DNA from: Cryobacterium sp. Y29
GTDB taxonomy: Bacteria > Actinomycetota > Actinomycetes > Actinomycetales > Microbacteriaceae
DNA: 64,000 nucleotides
Reading direction: 5' to 3'
Assembly: GCF_002929825.1 (NCBI RefSeq)
Contig: NZ_PJJN01000031.1
Location: 62,001-126,000, forward strand
A model generated the notes under the pieces. It worked only from the letters and a program-made list of their open reading frames with translations. It did not search any database and was not told where the DNA came from. Made by a program: the position numbers and the translations under genes. Each line of letters opens with the position of its first letter. The first letter of the stretch is position 1. Positions 7,636 through 16,416 of this stretch are shown here, one piece after another.

Positions 7636-8808
7636 TTAGAGGGTGCCGTCTCGCAGCATGGCGAATAGAACATCACACCGGCGTCGAGCGAGTGCGAGGA
7701 GGGCTTGGTTGTGGCGTTTGCCTTGGGCGATTTTTCGGTCGTAGTAGGTCCTCGAGACGGGGTCTCGGAGTGCTGCGAAGGCGGACAGAAACAGGGCACG
7801 TTTGAGGATCTTGTTTCCTCGTCGGGAGGGATGTTCGCCGCGGATTGAGCTGCCGGAGCGTCGGGTCACGGGTGCGAGGCCGGCGTAGGAGGCGAGGTGG
7901 CCGGCGGTTTCGAAGTGCTTGCCGGTGACCTCGGTGAGGAGCCGGGCTGCGGTCCTGACGCCGACTCCGGGCATGCTCGTCAGGACGGGGGAAAGAGGGT
8001 GGTCGTTCACCAGCTTCTCGACCTCGGCGGCGAGGTCGGATCGTTGCCGGCGTAGGGCAGCGAGTTGTTCGGCCAAGCGTGGGAGGACCGTTGTGGCGGC
8101 ATGGGAGCCGACGACCACGACGGTCTGTTCGCCCAGTGCCTGGGTGATTTCCTCTGCCAGGCGGCGGCCCATCCGTGGGGCCAGCTTCAGCAGCCGGTTG
8201 GCCATCCGCGTGGTGCCGGCTGTTTTCATCGCCGCTGGTGACGGGTAATGCTGGAGCAGATCTAGCATCGCCGGGTGGTCCAGATGCGGGCCCACGACCC
8301 GCTCCAACGCTGGGTGAATCTGGGTGAGCAGCCCGCGAATTCGGTTGCCGGTCGCGGTCATCTGACCCACGATGTCATCGTCAAAACCACACAGCATCGA
8401 CAGCTCCGCGACGGACTCATCAGCCAGCTGAATCGACCGCAACGCATGCGGAAGCGTTCGGGAGGCTTGGGCGATGATCGCTGCGTCGCGGGCATCGGTC
8501 TTCGCCTCACCCGCGTGGAAGTCGGCGATGCGCCGCATCGCCAGGCCAGGCAGGTAGCCGACGAGGACTCCTTCGGCTTGGGCGACGGCGATCGGCAGGG
8601 CGCCGATCGTGGCCGGCTGGTCCACGATGACGAGCACCGTACCGGACTGTTTCAGCTTCTGCAGCACCGCCCGCATCTTGCCTTCGTCGTTCGGTAATGC
8701 TTTGTCGAAGAGGACCTTGCCTGCTCGGTTCAGGGTGACGGCGTAGTACTCGCCTTTGCCAACGTCGACACCGACGAACACGTCGACGCTGTCATAGTTT
8801 TCGATCAT
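7636..8808 (-). CDS. IS110-family transposase (copy B)
   Basis: 390 residues from the ATG at 8808, chosen because GGGAG lies five bases upstream; an in-frame ATG at 8820 has no such site. The DEDD domain shows VFVGVDVGKGEY, then VLVIVDQPATIGALP where the usual glutamate is replaced by aspartate, and KTDARDAAIIAQA. The C-terminal domain shows SMPGVGVRTAARLLTEV and SYAGLAPVTRRSGSSIRG followed by RRGNKILKRALFLSAFA. The frame is intact. It differs clearly from copy A and represents another IS110 lineage, the type with a DQPATIG motif. Confidence 0.93.
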   Translation of the reverse strand: MIENYDSVDVFVGVDVGKGEYYAVTLNRAGKVLFDKALPNDEGKMRAVLQKLKQSGTVLVIVDQPATIGALPIAVAQAEGVLVGYLPGLAMRRIADFHAGEAKTDARDAAIIAQASRTLPHALRSIQLADESVAELSMLCGFDDDIVGQMTATGNRIRGLLTQIHPALERVVGPHLDHPAMLDLLQHYPSPAAMKTAGTTRMANRLLKLAPRMGRRLAEEITQALGEQTVVVVGSHAATTVLPRLAEQLAALRRQRSDLAAEVEKLVNDHPLSPVLTSMPGVGVRTAARLLTEVTGKHFETAGHLASYAGLAPVTRRSGSSIRGEHPSRRGNKILKRALFLSAFAALRDPVSRTYYDRKIAQGKRHNQALLALARRRCDVLFAMLRDGTL

Positions 8809-8820
8809 GACTGCTCCCAT

Positions 8821-9060
8821 CCACTTGTATTCGTGGCCTGGTCTACGGCGTCAAGTCTCGGAATCCACGTTACGAACGACCTCGGCTTTACGCCGAGTCG
8901 AGCCCCTATCAGCGATCACCCGACGCCAATCGAGTCCGGTGACAACACCCCCCGGATCATCAACGACTGGGGGCAACAATCATGCCGGACCCGACAGGCC
9001 AACTCCCTCAGATACTCACACCATCCGAGGTTACGAACAAGGTAACGGGGTAGGTGGTAA
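8821..9060 (-). ncRNA. Candidate bridge RNA region of IS110 copy B
   Basis: Non-coding leader of transposase B. Read on the minus strand it gives in order: a hairpin GTTAC/GTAAC (9030-9034 with 9042-9046); a stem GTCCGG/CCGGAC (8934-8939 with 8985-8990) that opens into a two-sided internal loop and closes again with CCCCC/GGGGG (8949-8953 with 8969-8973); a perfect hairpin CTCGGC/GCCGAG (8881-8897); and a possible further stem CGTGG/CCACG (8832-8836 with 8865-8869). A 5' hairpin followed by stems with internal loops, directly upstream of the recombinase, is the IS621 bridge-RNA layout. Exact ends and loop assignments are inference. Confidence 0.45.
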
Positions 9061-9083
9061 ATTCCACATGACCACGCTGTCGA

Positions 9084-10067
9084 TTACAGCCACGTTGCAC
9101 CTCCGTCATTTGATCTGCTCAGGGCGGCTCCGGCCCACAACCACAGGGTTCCCCCGCCACTCGACACGGCGACGTCGCCCGGGTTGAAGGCAGCCTCGCG
9201 GCAGCCAGCAATCGACAATGGCACCTCCGTCGGCTCGCCGGTCACGAGCACCTGCAGGCCATCACAACTAGCCTGGCTTTGCGCGACCACTAAGTAGCCG
9301 TCGCCAGCTGAAGTGAGGTTGACGGCCCCGTTCAGCGCAATGCCCGCCCCCCAACTCGCACCGGCGTCGGTCGTGCGCAGAAACGTGCCATCGGCGCAGA
9401 GCAACGCGGCAGCGGTGCTGCTGCGTGCCGCGAGTACTGCCACGCTGGCGCACGGCGCGGCCACGTCACCGTTCGGAGTGTGCACGAGCGCCCGGTTGGA
9501 CGGGTTGACAAACCAACGACCGCTCGCGCGCTCTGGGTAATTGGCCCACTCTTCGCCAGCAACATAGGTATCGACGACCTGCGGGGCACAATCACTCGCG
9601 TCGAGAGTAACGAGTGACGTCTCGGTCTGATCGACCACCGTCATGGTGAGAATCGACGATGCATCAGTCTCGATCGATGCATTGAAGGAGGCCCAGCTGC
9701 CACCGGAATCGGTCGTGCGCTCGACCTCCGCCGTAGTGGTCGGACACGGGCCGGTAGTACCGCGCCAAGCAGTCGTGGCGTCAAGAACTGAGAGAATACG
9801 CGCGGGTGGCGTCGTTTCAATGGCGACAGGAACGACGTCAACGGGCGCCACCGGTGCCGAGGTCTCGACCGCCGCCACGGCGGGGGTTGCCGGGGCCGTG
9901 GCATGCGTGTTGTCGACAATATCGGCCGACGGTGCACCGGGAGGAGCGAGGGCAAGGGCGACCAGAGCTATGTCCCCGATGATGAATGCGGCGAGTGCCG
10001 CCAGCATCCATCGGCGGCGCACGGCAGTGTTATGACTCGAGCGTTTCAGCGTCTTGAAAGCAGTCAT
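9084..10067 (-). CDS. Membrane-anchored BNR/Asp-box repeat protein
   Basis: 327 residues. A basic N-terminus and one hydrophobic segment (about 20-42) are followed by an Ala/Pro/Val-rich linker and a beta-propeller-like part with three Asp-boxes: RTTDSGGSWAS, RTTDAGASWG and RSNDGGATWL. Such boxes are structural and also occur in non-sialidase proteins, so no enzyme activity is claimed. GAGGG lies six bases before the ATG. It is the last gene of the kinase/phosphatase operon, 14 bases behind the phosphatase. The protein stops one residue after the third Asp-box, exactly where the IS110 block begins, so the 3' end may have been cut by the insertion. Confidence 0.7.
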   Translation of the reverse strand: MTAFKTLKRSSHNTAVRRRWMLAALAAFIIGDIALVALALAPPGAPSADIVDNTHATAPATPAVAAVETSAPVAPVDVVPVAIETTPPARILSVLDATTAWRGTTGPCPTTTAEVERTTDSGGSWASFNASIETDASSILTMTVVDQTETSLVTLDASDCAPQVVDTYVAGEEWANYPERASGRWFVNPSNRALVHTPNGDVAAPCASVAVLAARSSTAAALLCADGTFLRTTDAGASWGAGIALNGAVNLTSAGDGYLVVAQSQASCDGLQVLVTGEPTEVPLSIAGCREAAFNPGDVAVSSGGGTLWLWAGAALSRSNDGGATWL

Positions 10068-10081
10068 TCGTGACCCTCGAA

Positions 10082-10684
10082 CTAAACGACGGTCGCAGCC
10101 CGCTGAAAAAGCGAGACCACAGCGGTAACGGCGGGTACAAGTTGTCTTGCTGATTCGGCATAGACGTTATCGCTCTGACGGTACGGGTCAACGATGTCGT
10201 CGTCCTCGGGATTTTCTGGTGGCAACACCATGCCTCGCTGGGAGGCAGAAAGACCCACCACAGACGCAAACCGTGCGACAGTATCGTCAAGAGGGATGCT
10301 CGCAACCTCAGACAGGTCGGCGTCTGTGAGATCGTGCACCAGCCTCGCGAACTCACGAAGAGTGAAAGTGTAACGAATAGCCCGCGGGGAGAGCTCCGCG
10401 ATAGCACGTCGGTGTTCCCGCGACATCGCTAATATCAGGTTCGACGAGGTGAGGTGCTCGACGGTGAGCTCACGCGCAACGTGAGCCGACGGATCGCCCC
10501 CGAATTGGCGGGAAAGCTCTGCAGCTTGATCGGGCATGCCCTGTCCCTTGAGACCGATGGTGCCGGCGCTTGCTACCGACACGCCGGGGTAGGTTCCGAG
10601 GCCCACCCGAAGAAGTTGCTCCGCCAAGGGCGATCGGCAAATATTGCCCGAACATACCGTGAGAAGGGAAAACGTCGCCATCAT
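10082..10684 (-). CDS. Low-molecular-weight protein-tyrosine phosphatase
   Basis: 200 residues. The P-loop VCSGNICRS (C-x5-R-S, near residues 10-18) opens the protein and the general-acid region DPYR is near residue 168, the standard LMW-PTP (Wzb/PtpA) layout. There is an insertion of about 40 residues before DPYR compared with the usual 150-residue enzymes. The ATG overlaps the stop of the tyrosine-kinase gene as ATGA, so the two are translationally coupled. The expected role is to dephosphorylate the tyrosine-rich tail of that kinase and so control polymer length or export. Confidence 0.93.
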   Translation of the reverse strand: MMATFSLLTVCSGNICRSPLAEQLLRVGLGTYPGVSVASAGTIGLKGQGMPDQAAELSRQFGGDPSAHVARELTVEHLTSSNLILAMSREHRRAIAELSPRAIRYTFTLREFARLVHDLTDADLSEVASIPLDDTVARFASVVGLSASQRGMVLPPENPEDDDIVDPYRQSDNVYAESARQLVPAVTAVVSLFQRAATVV

Positions 10685-12117
10685 GCGGTTCGCCGATTCA
10701 TACTGCGCAATGCGCGATCGCTGACCTGTGGGGCTACTTCCACGGACTCGTCGACAATATTTCCGTAGCTGTACTGGCCGTAGCCGTAAGAGTCCGGTCC
10801 TGTCGTGGGGAGCATAGTAATGATGACACCAATCGGGGCGCTATCGACCCGTTCAAGAGCTTTCACCGCGCTCGCGAGTTCATTGCGCTTGGTGCGGCCA
10901 GAGGCCACCACGAGAAGAGCACCACCGGTGAGCTTGCTCAACACCGCCGCATCAGTCACGAGAAGAAGTGGCGGGGCATCGATCAGCACGACGTCGAACT
11001 CCGCCGTGAGAGTATTGAGTAGATTTGCCATTGCCGATGAACCGAGCAATTCGCTGGGGTTCGGGGGAACGCGACCGCTCGGGAGCACGACAAGCTTGCC
11101 CCGCCCCCAGCTTTGCAGGACGTCGGCAAGCTCGGCGCGGCCAATGAGCACATCCGTTAGGCCGACAGCGCCCTCAATGCCCATGTAGTGCGCGAGGCGG
11201 GGCAGCCGCAGGTCGCCATCGATGAGGGCTACGCGCACGCCCGTTTCCGCCAGGGCGATGGCCAGGTTGGCCGTGGTGGTGCTCTTTCCCTCACCGGGGA
11301 TGGAACTCGTTACGACGAAGCTGCGCGGGCCGCCTGAGATGTTCACAAACTGCAAGTTGGTGCGCAGGCTGCGGAATGATTCGGCGCGTGGGCTCTTCGG
11401 GTCGGCATGCACCACGAGCGGGCGTTTTTTTGCATCGGGGTCAAAGTTGATGCCACCGAGCATAGGCGTGTCGGTCACGAGTTCGATTTCGTGCAGGCTG
11501 TGAATGCGCGTGTCGAGAACACTGCGCAGCACCGCAATGCCGATGCCAATGCCAATGCCAACCAACAATCCGAGCGCGATGTTCAACGGTACGTTCGGAC
11601 TCGCCGGTTGCGTGGGTATCTGAGCCGGCTGGATGGTCTCGATTTTCACCGGGCTGACCGCTTCACCGTCGGGCTTCTCTAGTTCATCGACCACGATGCG
11701 GCTGAAATTGCTACCCACAGAGTTGGCAATTTTCGCCGCCAACACGGGGTCACTGTTCGTCACCGATACGTCGATGAGCACGGTGTTCAACGGAGAAGAC
11801 GAAGCAATTGAGGGGGCTAGCTGCGCGGCCGTTAGGTCGAGACCTAGTTCGGCGATGACTTCGTCGAGCACAATGGCACTGTTGACTACATCCACGTACG
11901 ACGCCACAGCCTGGCGCGCGAAGCTCGTGCCCTGCACCAATTCACCGGAGCCGGCATCTGCTGCCGACTTCACCGATACGTATAACTGCGTACCGGCAAC
12001 ATATTTTGGTGTTGTGGCGATAGAGCTTGCGGCTGATGCTGCAATGCCCAGAAGCACACACGCCACGATCAAGATCCAGCTTTTATGAAAAATCCTGACG
12101 TAGTCTTTTAGCTCCAC
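10681..12117 (-). CDS. Wzz/Wzc-type polysaccharide co-polymerase and tyrosine autokinase
   Basis: 478 residues in one chain: an N-terminal Wzz domain with transmembrane helices near residues 14-33 and 178-200, then a cytoplasmic BY-kinase domain with Walker A SSIPGEGKSTTT, Walker A' VALIDGDLRLPR and Walker B VVLIDAPPLL. A tyrosine cluster YGYGQYSYG near the C-terminus is the likely autophosphorylation site. I prefer GTG at 12117 (VELKDYVRIFHK) because GGAGG lies seven bases upstream; the ATG at 12123 is only one base from it. It heads the operon with the phosphatase and BNR protein. Likely regulation by the palindromes just upstream. Confidence 0.93.
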   Translation of the reverse strand: MELKDYVRIFHKSWILIVACVLLGIAASAASSIATTPKYVAGTQLYVSVKSAADAGSGELVQGTSFARQAVASYVDVVNSAIVLDEVIAELGLDLTAAQLAPSIASSSPLNTVLIDVSVTNSDPVLAAKIANSVGSNFSRIVVDELEKPDGEAVSPVKIETIQPAQIPTQPASPNVPLNIALGLLVGIGIGIGIAVLRSVLDTRIHSLHEIELVTDTPMLGGINFDPDAKKRPLVVHADPKSPRAESFRSLRTNLQFVNISGGPRSFVVTSSIPGEGKSTTTANLAIALAETGVRVALIDGDLRLPRLAHYMGIEGAVGLTDVLIGRAELADVLQSWGRGKLVVLPSGRVPPNPSELLGSSAMANLLNTLTAEFDVVLIDAPPLLLVTDAAVLSKLTGGALLVVASGRTKRNELASAVKALERVDSAPIGVIITMLPTTGPDSYGYGQYSYGNIVDESVEVAPQVSDRALRSMNRRTA

Positions 12118-12145
12118 GTGCATGCCTCCGATAGATCCTGTTGCT

Positions 12146-12182
12146 GGGAAATTCCCAATGGAGGGAATATCCCCTATCTATA
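12146..12182 (-). promoter_or_regulatory. Twin palindromic sites and -10 element upstream of the tyrosine-kinase operon
   Basis: Two similar 11-mers, GGGAAATTCCC (12146-12156) and GGGAATATCCC (12163-12173), have centres 17 bases apart. A minus-strand -10 hexamer TATAGA lies at 12182-12177, so the expected start point (about 12170) falls inside the second palindrome. That is a typical repressor arrangement. The -35 is not clear. The remaining gap (12183-12281) shows only a small CCTAC/GTAGG hairpin near 12264. Confidence 0.5.
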
Positions 12183-12281
12183 GTGCCATACGAGTACGCG
12201 TGACTTGTGCGCCCCATCAATGCACGCCACACCCAATGCTGTTCGTGGTGCGGGGTTGAACGCCCCTACACGTAGGCGCGA

Positions 12282-14147
12282 CTACTTGACGGACACGCTC
12301 GCGCAGTCGAGCGGCACGTCTGAGATGGCCGTGGGGTTGACCATCGGTGTCACCTCCGCCGCCAGCACCTTCTGGGCCGTACCGGCCGCGACGACGTCTA
12401 CGCTCAACTTCGACGTGGCACCCGGTTTCATAGTGAGAACGACCTTAGCCACCGGATAGTCGGTGTCGTGATACTGCTGCAGCTCAACGGCGCCGCCATC
12501 GATAGTGGCGCCCACGATTTGTGACCCTGGAGGCGCGTAGACCATGACAATCATGCGCTGTACGCCGGGCTTCAAGTCCTCCCTGACGAACGTGCCTAAA
12601 ATTGACGGGCTGATCGATGTCGCAGCGTCGAGGGGCAGGTCGTTTGTGAGCTCCAGGCTGATTCGATACGACGCCTTCTGGTCCTCCCGACACACGGCCT
12701 GTCCGAGGCCCACCGACTGCTGCAGGTAATAGTTCATCTTGGAACCTACATTCTCCTGCAGGTAGACCCCGACCCGGTCGGTCGTCTCGTCGCTCTGAGG
12801 CAGCGGGCCGTCTAACCCGAGTGACATAAAAAGTGCTTGCTCTTTGTCCAAAGGGCTCCACAACAGCATGCGTCGTTCGTCGACAGCTTGGGACACGGCC
12901 GACAACAACATGCTGGGATCAGAATTGCCGCCCATCAATTGTTCGAAAGTCTTCTGCACTATCTCTGCATAAACGACGTCCTGCGCCGCGTTGTCAGCCC
13001 GTGCGTCTGCAGTGGTATTGCCTGACCAGAATCGCATGTAAACCTCGTTGAGCAGCAAGGGCACGAGCGACTCGCTCGTAAGAACATCGCCGGTCGAGAG
13101 CGTCACGGGGGTGACTCCGCGAAGCAGGTAACTCAGCGCCACCGGATCCACAGAGATCACGCCATCGATGTCGGTACCGAACTGACGTTTCCACATCTCC
13201 TGGGTCACCTTGGCTGCACTTTCGAAGCTCGGGCGCACTGTGACGTTAGACATGGCCCGCCCGAATTCCGAACCGTAGAGCTCGGCAACACCGTCGGGCA
13301 TCGCAATGACAGACTCCTGGTAGTAGGCGAAGTTACCGAAACCAGCTGGAACCGCCTTGCCCAGACTGATGCTGCCATTGTCAATCGTCAACAGAACAAA
13401 AGACAGGGAAGTACCGCCGAGCGCACGTGCTTCGGCGCTGTTTTGAAACACGATGACGTAGTCACGCGGGGCACTGGCGCCCAACGCATCGGGGATAACG
13501 TCGAGAGCTTGGCTGGCGGACGCGAGCGGCGGCGCGAGGCTCGCGAGCAGGGTGTCGAATTTAATCACAGCCGCGGTGAGTGGCGCCATGGTTACGCTCG
13601 TGTCTATATCGTTGATCCGGTCCCGTGCTGCGGTAAGTACCGTGCTGGCTCCATTTATAATTTTACCCGCTGAGACGAGCGGTTCAAGATCAATACCCCC
13701 ATCAACGGACTTGAGCGTTGCCGGGTTCAGATTGGCTACAACCTCCACCAAAGGCATAGCGGCATCCGTGATCACGTCATCGGCGACGGCCGCCAGGGTG
13801 CGCACGGCAGCGAGATTGACCCCGACAAACGGCACGAATTCAGCGGCGCGCCACACCGGGTCTCCGGTCAATTCGCGGGCACGTGCGGTGTGGCTGGCCA
13901 TTTCAGTGACCGACGCGTTGGCCGCTTTTGTGTCTCCTGCAAGTGCTTGGCTCTTGATCGTGGCGGCCAGTGGAATAGCGGCTTCGAGTTCTGTCTTCGC
14001 TTGCCATCCGCGAACGCCTACCCATGAGCTCGCAAGCGCGACAACGACGACCACGCCGATGATCGTCCAGAACCACCAGCGGCGGTAGAATCGCGGCCGG
14101 GGTCGTTTCGCGGATTTCTGGGCACCAATTGTTGTTTCACTCACCAT
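12282..14147 (-). CDS. DUF4012 family membrane-anchored protein
   Basis: 621 residues. A basic, proline-rich cytoplasmic tail (about 1-24), one transmembrane helix (WFWTIIGVVVVVALASSWVG) and a large external region whose pattern (GDPVWRAAEFVPFVG, NSAEARALGGTSLSFVLL, VDPVALSYLLRGVTPV) I recognise as the DUF4012 family. These proteins are common beside actinobacterial surface-polysaccharide genes; their function is unknown. The resemblance of VDPVALSYLL to LCP-protein surroundings suggests cell-wall polymer handling, as inference. It sits 46 bases after the GT2 gene on the same strand. Confidence 0.85.
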   Translation of the reverse strand: MVSETTIGAQKSAKRPRPRFYRRWWFWTIIGVVVVVALASSWVGVRGWQAKTELEAAIPLAATIKSQALAGDTKAANASVTEMASHTARARELTGDPVWRAAEFVPFVGVNLAAVRTLAAVADDVITDAAMPLVEVVANLNPATLKSVDGGIDLEPLVSAGKIINGASTVLTAARDRINDIDTSVTMAPLTAAVIKFDTLLASLAPPLASASQALDVIPDALGASAPRDYVIVFQNSAEARALGGTSLSFVLLTIDNGSISLGKAVPAGFGNFAYYQESVIAMPDGVAELYGSEFGRAMSNVTVRPSFESAAKVTQEMWKRQFGTDIDGVISVDPVALSYLLRGVTPVTLSTGDVLTSESLVPLLLNEVYMRFWSGNTTADARADNAAQDVVYAEIVQKTFEQLMGGNSDPSMLLSAVSQAVDERRMLLWSPLDKEQALFMSLGLDGPLPQSDETTDRVGVYLQENVGSKMNYYLQQSVGLGQAVCREDQKASYRISLELTNDLPLDAATSISPSILGTFVREDLKPGVQRMIVMVYAPPGSQIVGATIDGGAVELQQYHDTDYPVAKVVLTMKPGATSKLSVDVVAAGTAQKVLAAEVTPMVNPTAISDVPLDCASVSVK

Positions 14148-14193
14148 GCCATTGAATCAGTTCAAACCATCCTAAGAGACCACGGTCGGCGAG

Positions 14194-15186
14194 TCAGACC
14201 GGCTGCACCAAGTCGCGTAGCACGTCTTGCAGGCCCAGCCCGAAACGGAAGTAGTCGCCCGTGCGCCAGCCGCGCAGAATCGGCGCTACCCGCAGTAGCC
14301 GTGCCGCTGGCAGCGTGCTTCGACGCGTTTCATGCGCGAGCTTCGCATCGATCAGGGCCAGTACTGAAGTGGATAGCGCCGGCTCAAACTCTGAGGCCCG
14401 CTGTTGCAGCGCAGCGACTCGCGCGAGAAGTCGGGCGTTGCGGGCGGTGCGTGACGCACGTAGTCGGCCGAGCTTGCCGGAGGCGTCGAGGGTGGTCACT
14501 CCGATCTGGTTACCGCGGTGCTGACGATAGTCGGTGAGGGGTTCTTCAAGCAGGTCGACCAGGCCCGTCACGGCGGCGACCATGGCCATCCACTCGTCGT
14601 GCACCCACGCGGGCGGGAACGGTCGTGAGCGCTCGACCAACTCTCGCCGCACCATCATCGTCGCGCCGGTCACGATATTCCGGCGGAGATAGGCGTCGAT
14701 CGCGTGCCCCGCGTGCACGGCCGCGCGGTCGGTTTCCGACACACCCAACGTTTGCAGCAGCGTATGACCGAGGGGGGCGCCAGCAGCGTCGACGAGGCGG
14801 GCGTCGGTGTGCAGCATCTGCAAAGCGGGCCGTCGGGTGAACTCGGTCACCATGCGCTCCACCCGCTCGGGCCACCAGACGTCGTCCTGGTCGCAGAGCG
14901 CGATGAGATCTCCCGAGCAGGCGGCGAGCGCCTGCTCGAAGTTCGCCGTCACGCCGAGCGCGCTGGCGTTGCGCAACACCACGACCTCGATGACGTTTCC
15001 GTCACCTTTCGTGCGCCAGGCCGCTACGACCCGCTCCAGCACCGCCAACGTCTCGTCGGTCGACCCGTCGTCGGAGACCACTATCTCATCGGGGCGCAAC
15101 GATTGCCCCAAGATGCTGAGCAGCTGCTCTTCGAGATAGTCGGCACCGTTATAGGTGCACAACGCGACGGAAACGCTTGCAACCAT
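14194..15186 (-). CDS. GT2 family glycosyltransferase (rhamnosyltransferase-like)
   Basis: 330 residues. The GT-A signature SVALCTYNGADYLEEQLLSI opens the protein; the nucleotide-binding VVSDDGSTDET is near residue 38 and the metal-binding ALCDQDDVWWPERV near 95. A later WVHDEWMAM block and C-terminal helices follow. The pattern CTYNG...DDGSTD...DQDDVW is typical of WbbL/RfbF-type enzymes that add rhamnose or similar sugars. The dTDP-rhamnose genes in this window fit but do not prove that donor. The start overlaps the upstream gene's stop as TAATG. Confidence 0.88.
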   Translation of the reverse strand: MVASVSVALCTYNGADYLEEQLLSILGQSLRPDEIVVSDDGSTDETLAVLERVVAAWRTKGDGNVIEVVVLRNASALGVTANFEQALAACSGDLIALCDQDDVWWPERVERMVTEFTRRPALQMLHTDARLVDAAGAPLGHTLLQTLGVSETDRAAVHAGHAIDAYLRRNIVTGATMMVRRELVERSRPFPPAWVHDEWMAMVAAVTGLVDLLEEPLTDYRQHRGNQIGVTTLDASGKLGRLRASRTARNARLLARVAALQQRASEFEPALSTSVLALIDAKLAHETRRSTLPAARLLRVAPILRGWRTGDYFRFGLGLQDVLRDLVQPV

Positions 15187-16355
15187 TAGCTACGTTTCAC
15201 GCCGACCGACAGAACGCCGAGGAACATTCCGGCCATGATCGTCTGCGAACCCAGCATCATGAGCAGCGCGGCCGGAATCGCTGCACGCAGTGTGGCACCC
15301 GCGTCGAGCGGGCCAAAGTCGTTTGACGCCCATCCGGTCAACTGCGCAACCGCAACGCCGAGACCGATGAGAAAGAGTAGGAGGCCGACAACGGCTCCGC
15401 TCTCCAAGCTGATGCGTTTCTGCAGACGGTCGAAGTTGCGGCTGCGCGGAATGCGAAAACCCTCTTGCTGTGCATAGATCTTAGTGAGAATCGCGAACAG
15501 CACTGATTGATAACCGACCACCGTTAGCGCCGCCAAGTAGAGCTGGCTGGAATAGGTGAATCCGACGCGGCCGAAGACGACCGGCCCAAAGCTCAATAGC
15601 AGGACGCCGACAAAACCCAGCACAAAGGCCGCCGTACCGGGAATCAGAAATAGCCAGCGCGGGCTGAAAATCAGCAAAAAACGCAGGTGGCGCCAACCGT
15701 CGCGCCAGCTGCGCAGGTGCGGCGGCCGGCTCCGGCCGTCTTTCGCAAGAGTGGTCGGCACCTCACTGACTCGGGAACCGCCGAGGGTGGACTTGACGAC
15801 CATTTCGCTGGCGAATTCCATGCCGGTGGTCTGCAGGTGAAGGTCAAGCATGGACTGGCGGTTGAAACCGCGAAGTCCGCAGTGAAAGTCCTTGATCGGC
15901 GAACGAAACAGCATGCGACCGATCCACGACAGCACGGGGTTGCCGAGGTATTTGTGCAGCGGGGGCATTGCGCCGGGCTCGATGCCCCCGCGAAAGCGGT
16001 TACCCATGACGAGTTCGTCGCCAGCGCGCAGGCGTTCGACGAACCCGTCGAGGCTGCTGAAGTCGTAGCTATCGTCGGCATCGCCCATGATCACATAGGT
16101 GCCGCGGGCGTGTTCGATGCCGCCATTAAGGGCGCTGCCGTAGCCCTTCTCAGCGATGGAAACCACACGGGCGCCGAGCGACTCGGCAATCTTCTGCGAA
16201 CCGTCGGTGCTCCCGTTATCGGCGATCAACACTTCGCCCACCACACCGCTGCGCTCAAGGTAGCCGAGGGCCTTATTCACGCACACCGCCAGAGTCTCAG
16301 CTTCGTTCAGACACGGCATGAGGATCGTCAGTTCGATCGTCGAAGTTTGCTGCAT
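15186..16355 (-). CDS. GT2 polyprenyl-phosphate-sugar synthase with C-terminal membrane helices
   Basis: 389 residues. A GT2 catalytic part (ILMPCLNEAETLAVCVNKA, ADNGSTDGS, GDADDSYDFSS) is followed by DFHCGLRGFNR and then four hydrophobic segments from about residue 225. This architecture is that of DPM1/GtrB-like enzymes, which load a sugar onto polyprenyl phosphate at the inner membrane face. It is first in a leftward run with the GT2 and DUF4012 genes and is divergent from the next GT2 at 16417; the 61-base gap must hold both promoters. Confidence 0.88.
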   Translation of the reverse strand: MQQTSTIELTILMPCLNEAETLAVCVNKALGYLERSGVVGEVLIADNGSTDGSQKIAESLGARVVSIAEKGYGSALNGGIEHARGTYVIMGDADDSYDFSSLDGFVERLRAGDELVMGNRFRGGIEPGAMPPLHKYLGNPVLSWIGRMLFRSPIKDFHCGLRGFNRQSMLDLHLQTTGMEFASEMVVKSTLGGSRVSEVPTTLAKDGRSRPPHLRSWRDGWRHLRFLLIFSPRWLFLIPGTAAFVLGFVGVLLLSFGPVVFGRVGFTYSSQLYLAALTVVGYQSVLFAILTKIYAQQEGFRIPRSRNFDRLQKRISLESGAVVGLLLFLIGLGVAVAQLTGWASNDFGPLDAGATLRAAIPAALLMMLGSQTIMAGMFLGVLSVGVKRS

Positions 16356-16416
16356 GTGCGTGTGGGTCCTGTCTGTGTTCTATGGTGCGCCCTCAATCGT
16401 ACAGACTTAGTGCACT

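Larger units (their letters stand above)
6190..9083 (-). mobile_element. Tandem pair of IS110-family elements (ends approximate)
   Basis: Two complete, different IS110-type transposase genes lie head to tail on the minus strand, each preceded by 260-330 bases of non-coding, hairpin-rich sequence. IS110 elements lack classical terminal inverted repeats and often make no target duplication, so the exact ends cannot be read. The outer limits are set by the dehydratase leader (about 6110-6200) and by the stop of the BNR-repeat gene at 9084. The block separates two groups of polysaccharide genes on the same strand. Whether it arrived as one or two insertions is not visible. Confidence 0.65.

Noticed and set aside
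6226..8808. The two transposases as a duplication of one IS
   Set aside because: Their catalytic blocks and lengths differ throughout, so they are separate IS110 lineages.
9084..10067. Sialidase
   Set aside because: Asp-boxes are structural; the Arg triad and Tyr/Glu of sialidases cannot be identified, so only a BNR-repeat protein is called.
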